From positions 1 to 5,789 of the forward strand of contig CADBNY010000103.1 in assembly GCA_902796215.1 (NCBI GenBank): 5,789 nt of DNA. The letters are read 5' to 3'. Below the pieces are notes generated by a model. The model was given only the letters and a program-made list of their open reading frames with translations. It had not been told where the DNA came from and ran no database searches. Below are positions 4,930-5,789 of the stretch, one piece after another (the first letter of the stretch is position 1; each line of letters begins with the position of its first letter). The stretch is from an uncultured Erysipelotrichaceae bacterium. Its GTDB lineage: Bacteria > Bacillota_I > Bacilli_A > RF39 > UBA660. The position numbers and the translations under genes are program-made.

Positions 4930-5730
4930 TTATACTTCTTTTATATATATAGCTCCACTTGCATTATCTCTTCCACAAAATGGAATAACATAGTTTGCTG
5001 TATACTTTCTTTTTAGATAAAGTGGGACGTGTAATTTTTGATCTACATTTACGGCTTCATTAATAATTTTTCCTAGAAGACGTTCTTTTGAAGTCCAAGT
5101 AATTAATCGCTTTATTTTTGAATCTGTAATGTTATCTGTTACTCCGTCTGTTAGTAATAGTATAATATCATAGTCATTTTCTATAACAGTTGAGGTAATC
5201 TTACATAATTCAGGACAAATACCAATGCAAGCAGTAATAATACTGTTATTTGCAAAATAACGTAAGTGGTCTTTTTTTACTCCACCATATTTATAATAAT
5301 CCCAGACATCAGAGTCATCTTCTGTTATTTGAATTAATCGTCTATTTTTATATATATATAATCTGCTATCACCAATGTTTAAAATTAGGGTATTTTTTTT
5401 ATTAATTAGAGCTAAAGTTAAAGTTGTTCCTAAATTGTCTTCACCATATTTTTTTATTAAGTTTGTATTTAATGATTTTATATATTTTCTTAATAATTCT
5501 TCTGTTTTTTCTGTATCAATTAGAGTTCTTACATCTTTGTTACAAAACCAACGATTTAATGCATTTACAATATAATTAGAAGCTATTTCTCCATGTTTTT
5601 TTCCACCCATTCCATCTGCAGCAATCAATAGTTTAAAATTTTTATTTCTAGGGTGTCTTATTGCTAGAACGGCATCTTCGTTTTTATCTCTTACTAAGCC
5701 TATGTCTGTTTTTGTTTCTAATATTTCCAT
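4930..5730 (-). CDS. PP2C-family Ser/Thr protein phosphatase (PrpC/Stp type)
   Basis: A 266-residue metal-dependent phosphatase that removes phosphate from Ser/Thr residues of proteins, usually opposing a Hanks-type (PrkC/PknB) kinase. All bacterial PP2C landmarks are present: T8-D9-I10-G11 and R14-D-K-N17-E18-D19, metal-binding D39-G40-M41-G42-G43, G101-T102-T103, G120-D121-S122-R123, D195-G196 with D199, and the final G253-R254-D255-N256. The key Asp residues (D39, D195, D255) are intact, so it should be active in the cytoplasm. It is slightly longer than typical members (about 240-250), with extra sequence before the DN motif (about 228-252). SD AAGGAG lies 6 nt before the ATG, behind a consensus extended -10. 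No kinase gene is next to it in the window; one could lie upstream of the right edge. Its stop is 4 nt from the hairpin preceding the lipoprotein gene. Confidence 0.92.
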   Translation of the reverse strand: MEILETKTDIGLVRDKNEDAVLAIRHPRNKNFKLLIAADGMGGKKHGEIASNYIVNALNRWFCNKDVRTLIDTEKTEELLRKYIKSLNTNLIKKYGEDNLGTTLTLALINKKNTLILNIGDSRLYIYKNRRLIQITEDDSDVWDYYKYGGVKKDHLRYFANNSIITACIGICPELCKITSTVIENDYDIILLLTDGVTDNITDSKIKRLITWTSKERLLGKIINEAVNVDQKLHVPLYLKRKYTANYVIPFCGRDNASGAIYIKEV

Positions 5731-5752
5731 AAAGAACTCCTTCTTCCTTATT

Positions 5753-5761
5753 ATTATAGCA
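5753..5761 (-). promoter_or_regulatory. Extended -10 promoter of the PP2C gene
   Basis: The minus strand reads TGCTATAAT (5761-5753), a perfect -10 with the TGn extension, about 23 nt upstream of the ATG. The -35 position at 17-nt spacing (5781-5776) reads TTTTCT, which is weak, as is common with extended -10 promoters. It means the PP2C gene can be transcribed independently of any gene beyond the right edge. Confidence 0.6.
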
Positions 5762-5789
5762 ATTCTCTTTTAAAAAGAAAAGAAAAAAA

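Noticed and set aside
1..5789. Recoded genome using TGA as tryptophan (Mollicutes type)
   Set aside because: All genes are full length under the standard bacterial code and use TGG for Trp. No gene is interrupted by TGA, although no gene here uses TGA as its stop either.

Overview
The window is very AT-rich, uses the standard bacterial code (Trp is TGG; stops are TAA except one TAG) and carries all its genes on the minus strand behind strong Shine-Dalgarno sequences. SepF, a DivIVA-domain protein, a lipobox lipoprotein and a putative NlpC/P60 wall hydrolase together point to a cell-walled, low-GC Bacillota. An uncultured gut-type Bacilli or Clostridia relative fits, but the genus cannot be read from this sequence.

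In transcription order (right to left) there are three blocks. Block 1 is a complete PP2C-type Ser/Thr phosphatase (4930-5730) behind a consensus extended -10 promoter. It is followed, across a hairpin that looks like a terminator and also contains the next gene's ribosome-binding site, by a small lipoprotein gene (4352-4888). Block 2 is a HerA/DUF87 hexameric ATPase gene (2317-4257) with its own extended -10 promoter and a clear intrinsic terminator (2278-2302). Block 3 is a compact cluster of sepF (1674-2111), a short divIVA-like gene (1205-1642) and a WXG-like/NlpC-P60 fusion gene (229-1173). Both gaps in block 3 are 31 nt, no terminator separates the genes, and one terminator (144-174) closes the unit. 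At the left edge the first codons of another minus-strand gene, for a membrane or exported protein, run out of the window.

Functionally, block 3 links Z-ring assembly and membrane tethering (SepF), a pole- or septum-type scaffold (DivIVA-like) and a putative secreted peptidoglycan hydrolase with a type VII-like N-terminus. That would be a plausible septum or daughter-cell-separation module. PP2C suggests Hanks-type Ser/Thr phosphosignalling, although no kinase gene is in view. HerA appears without NurA, Sir2 or any other recognised partner, so its role (DNA processing, defence or housekeeping) is open.

I see no CRISPR array, tRNA, rRNA, insertion sequence, att site or origin. No stretch over 300 nt lacks a gene. 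I did not find a clearly new defence system. The most unusual items are the WXG-NlpC/P60 protein in a division operon, the terminator/RBS overlap, and the DivIVA-like protein lacking the known membrane-insertion residues.
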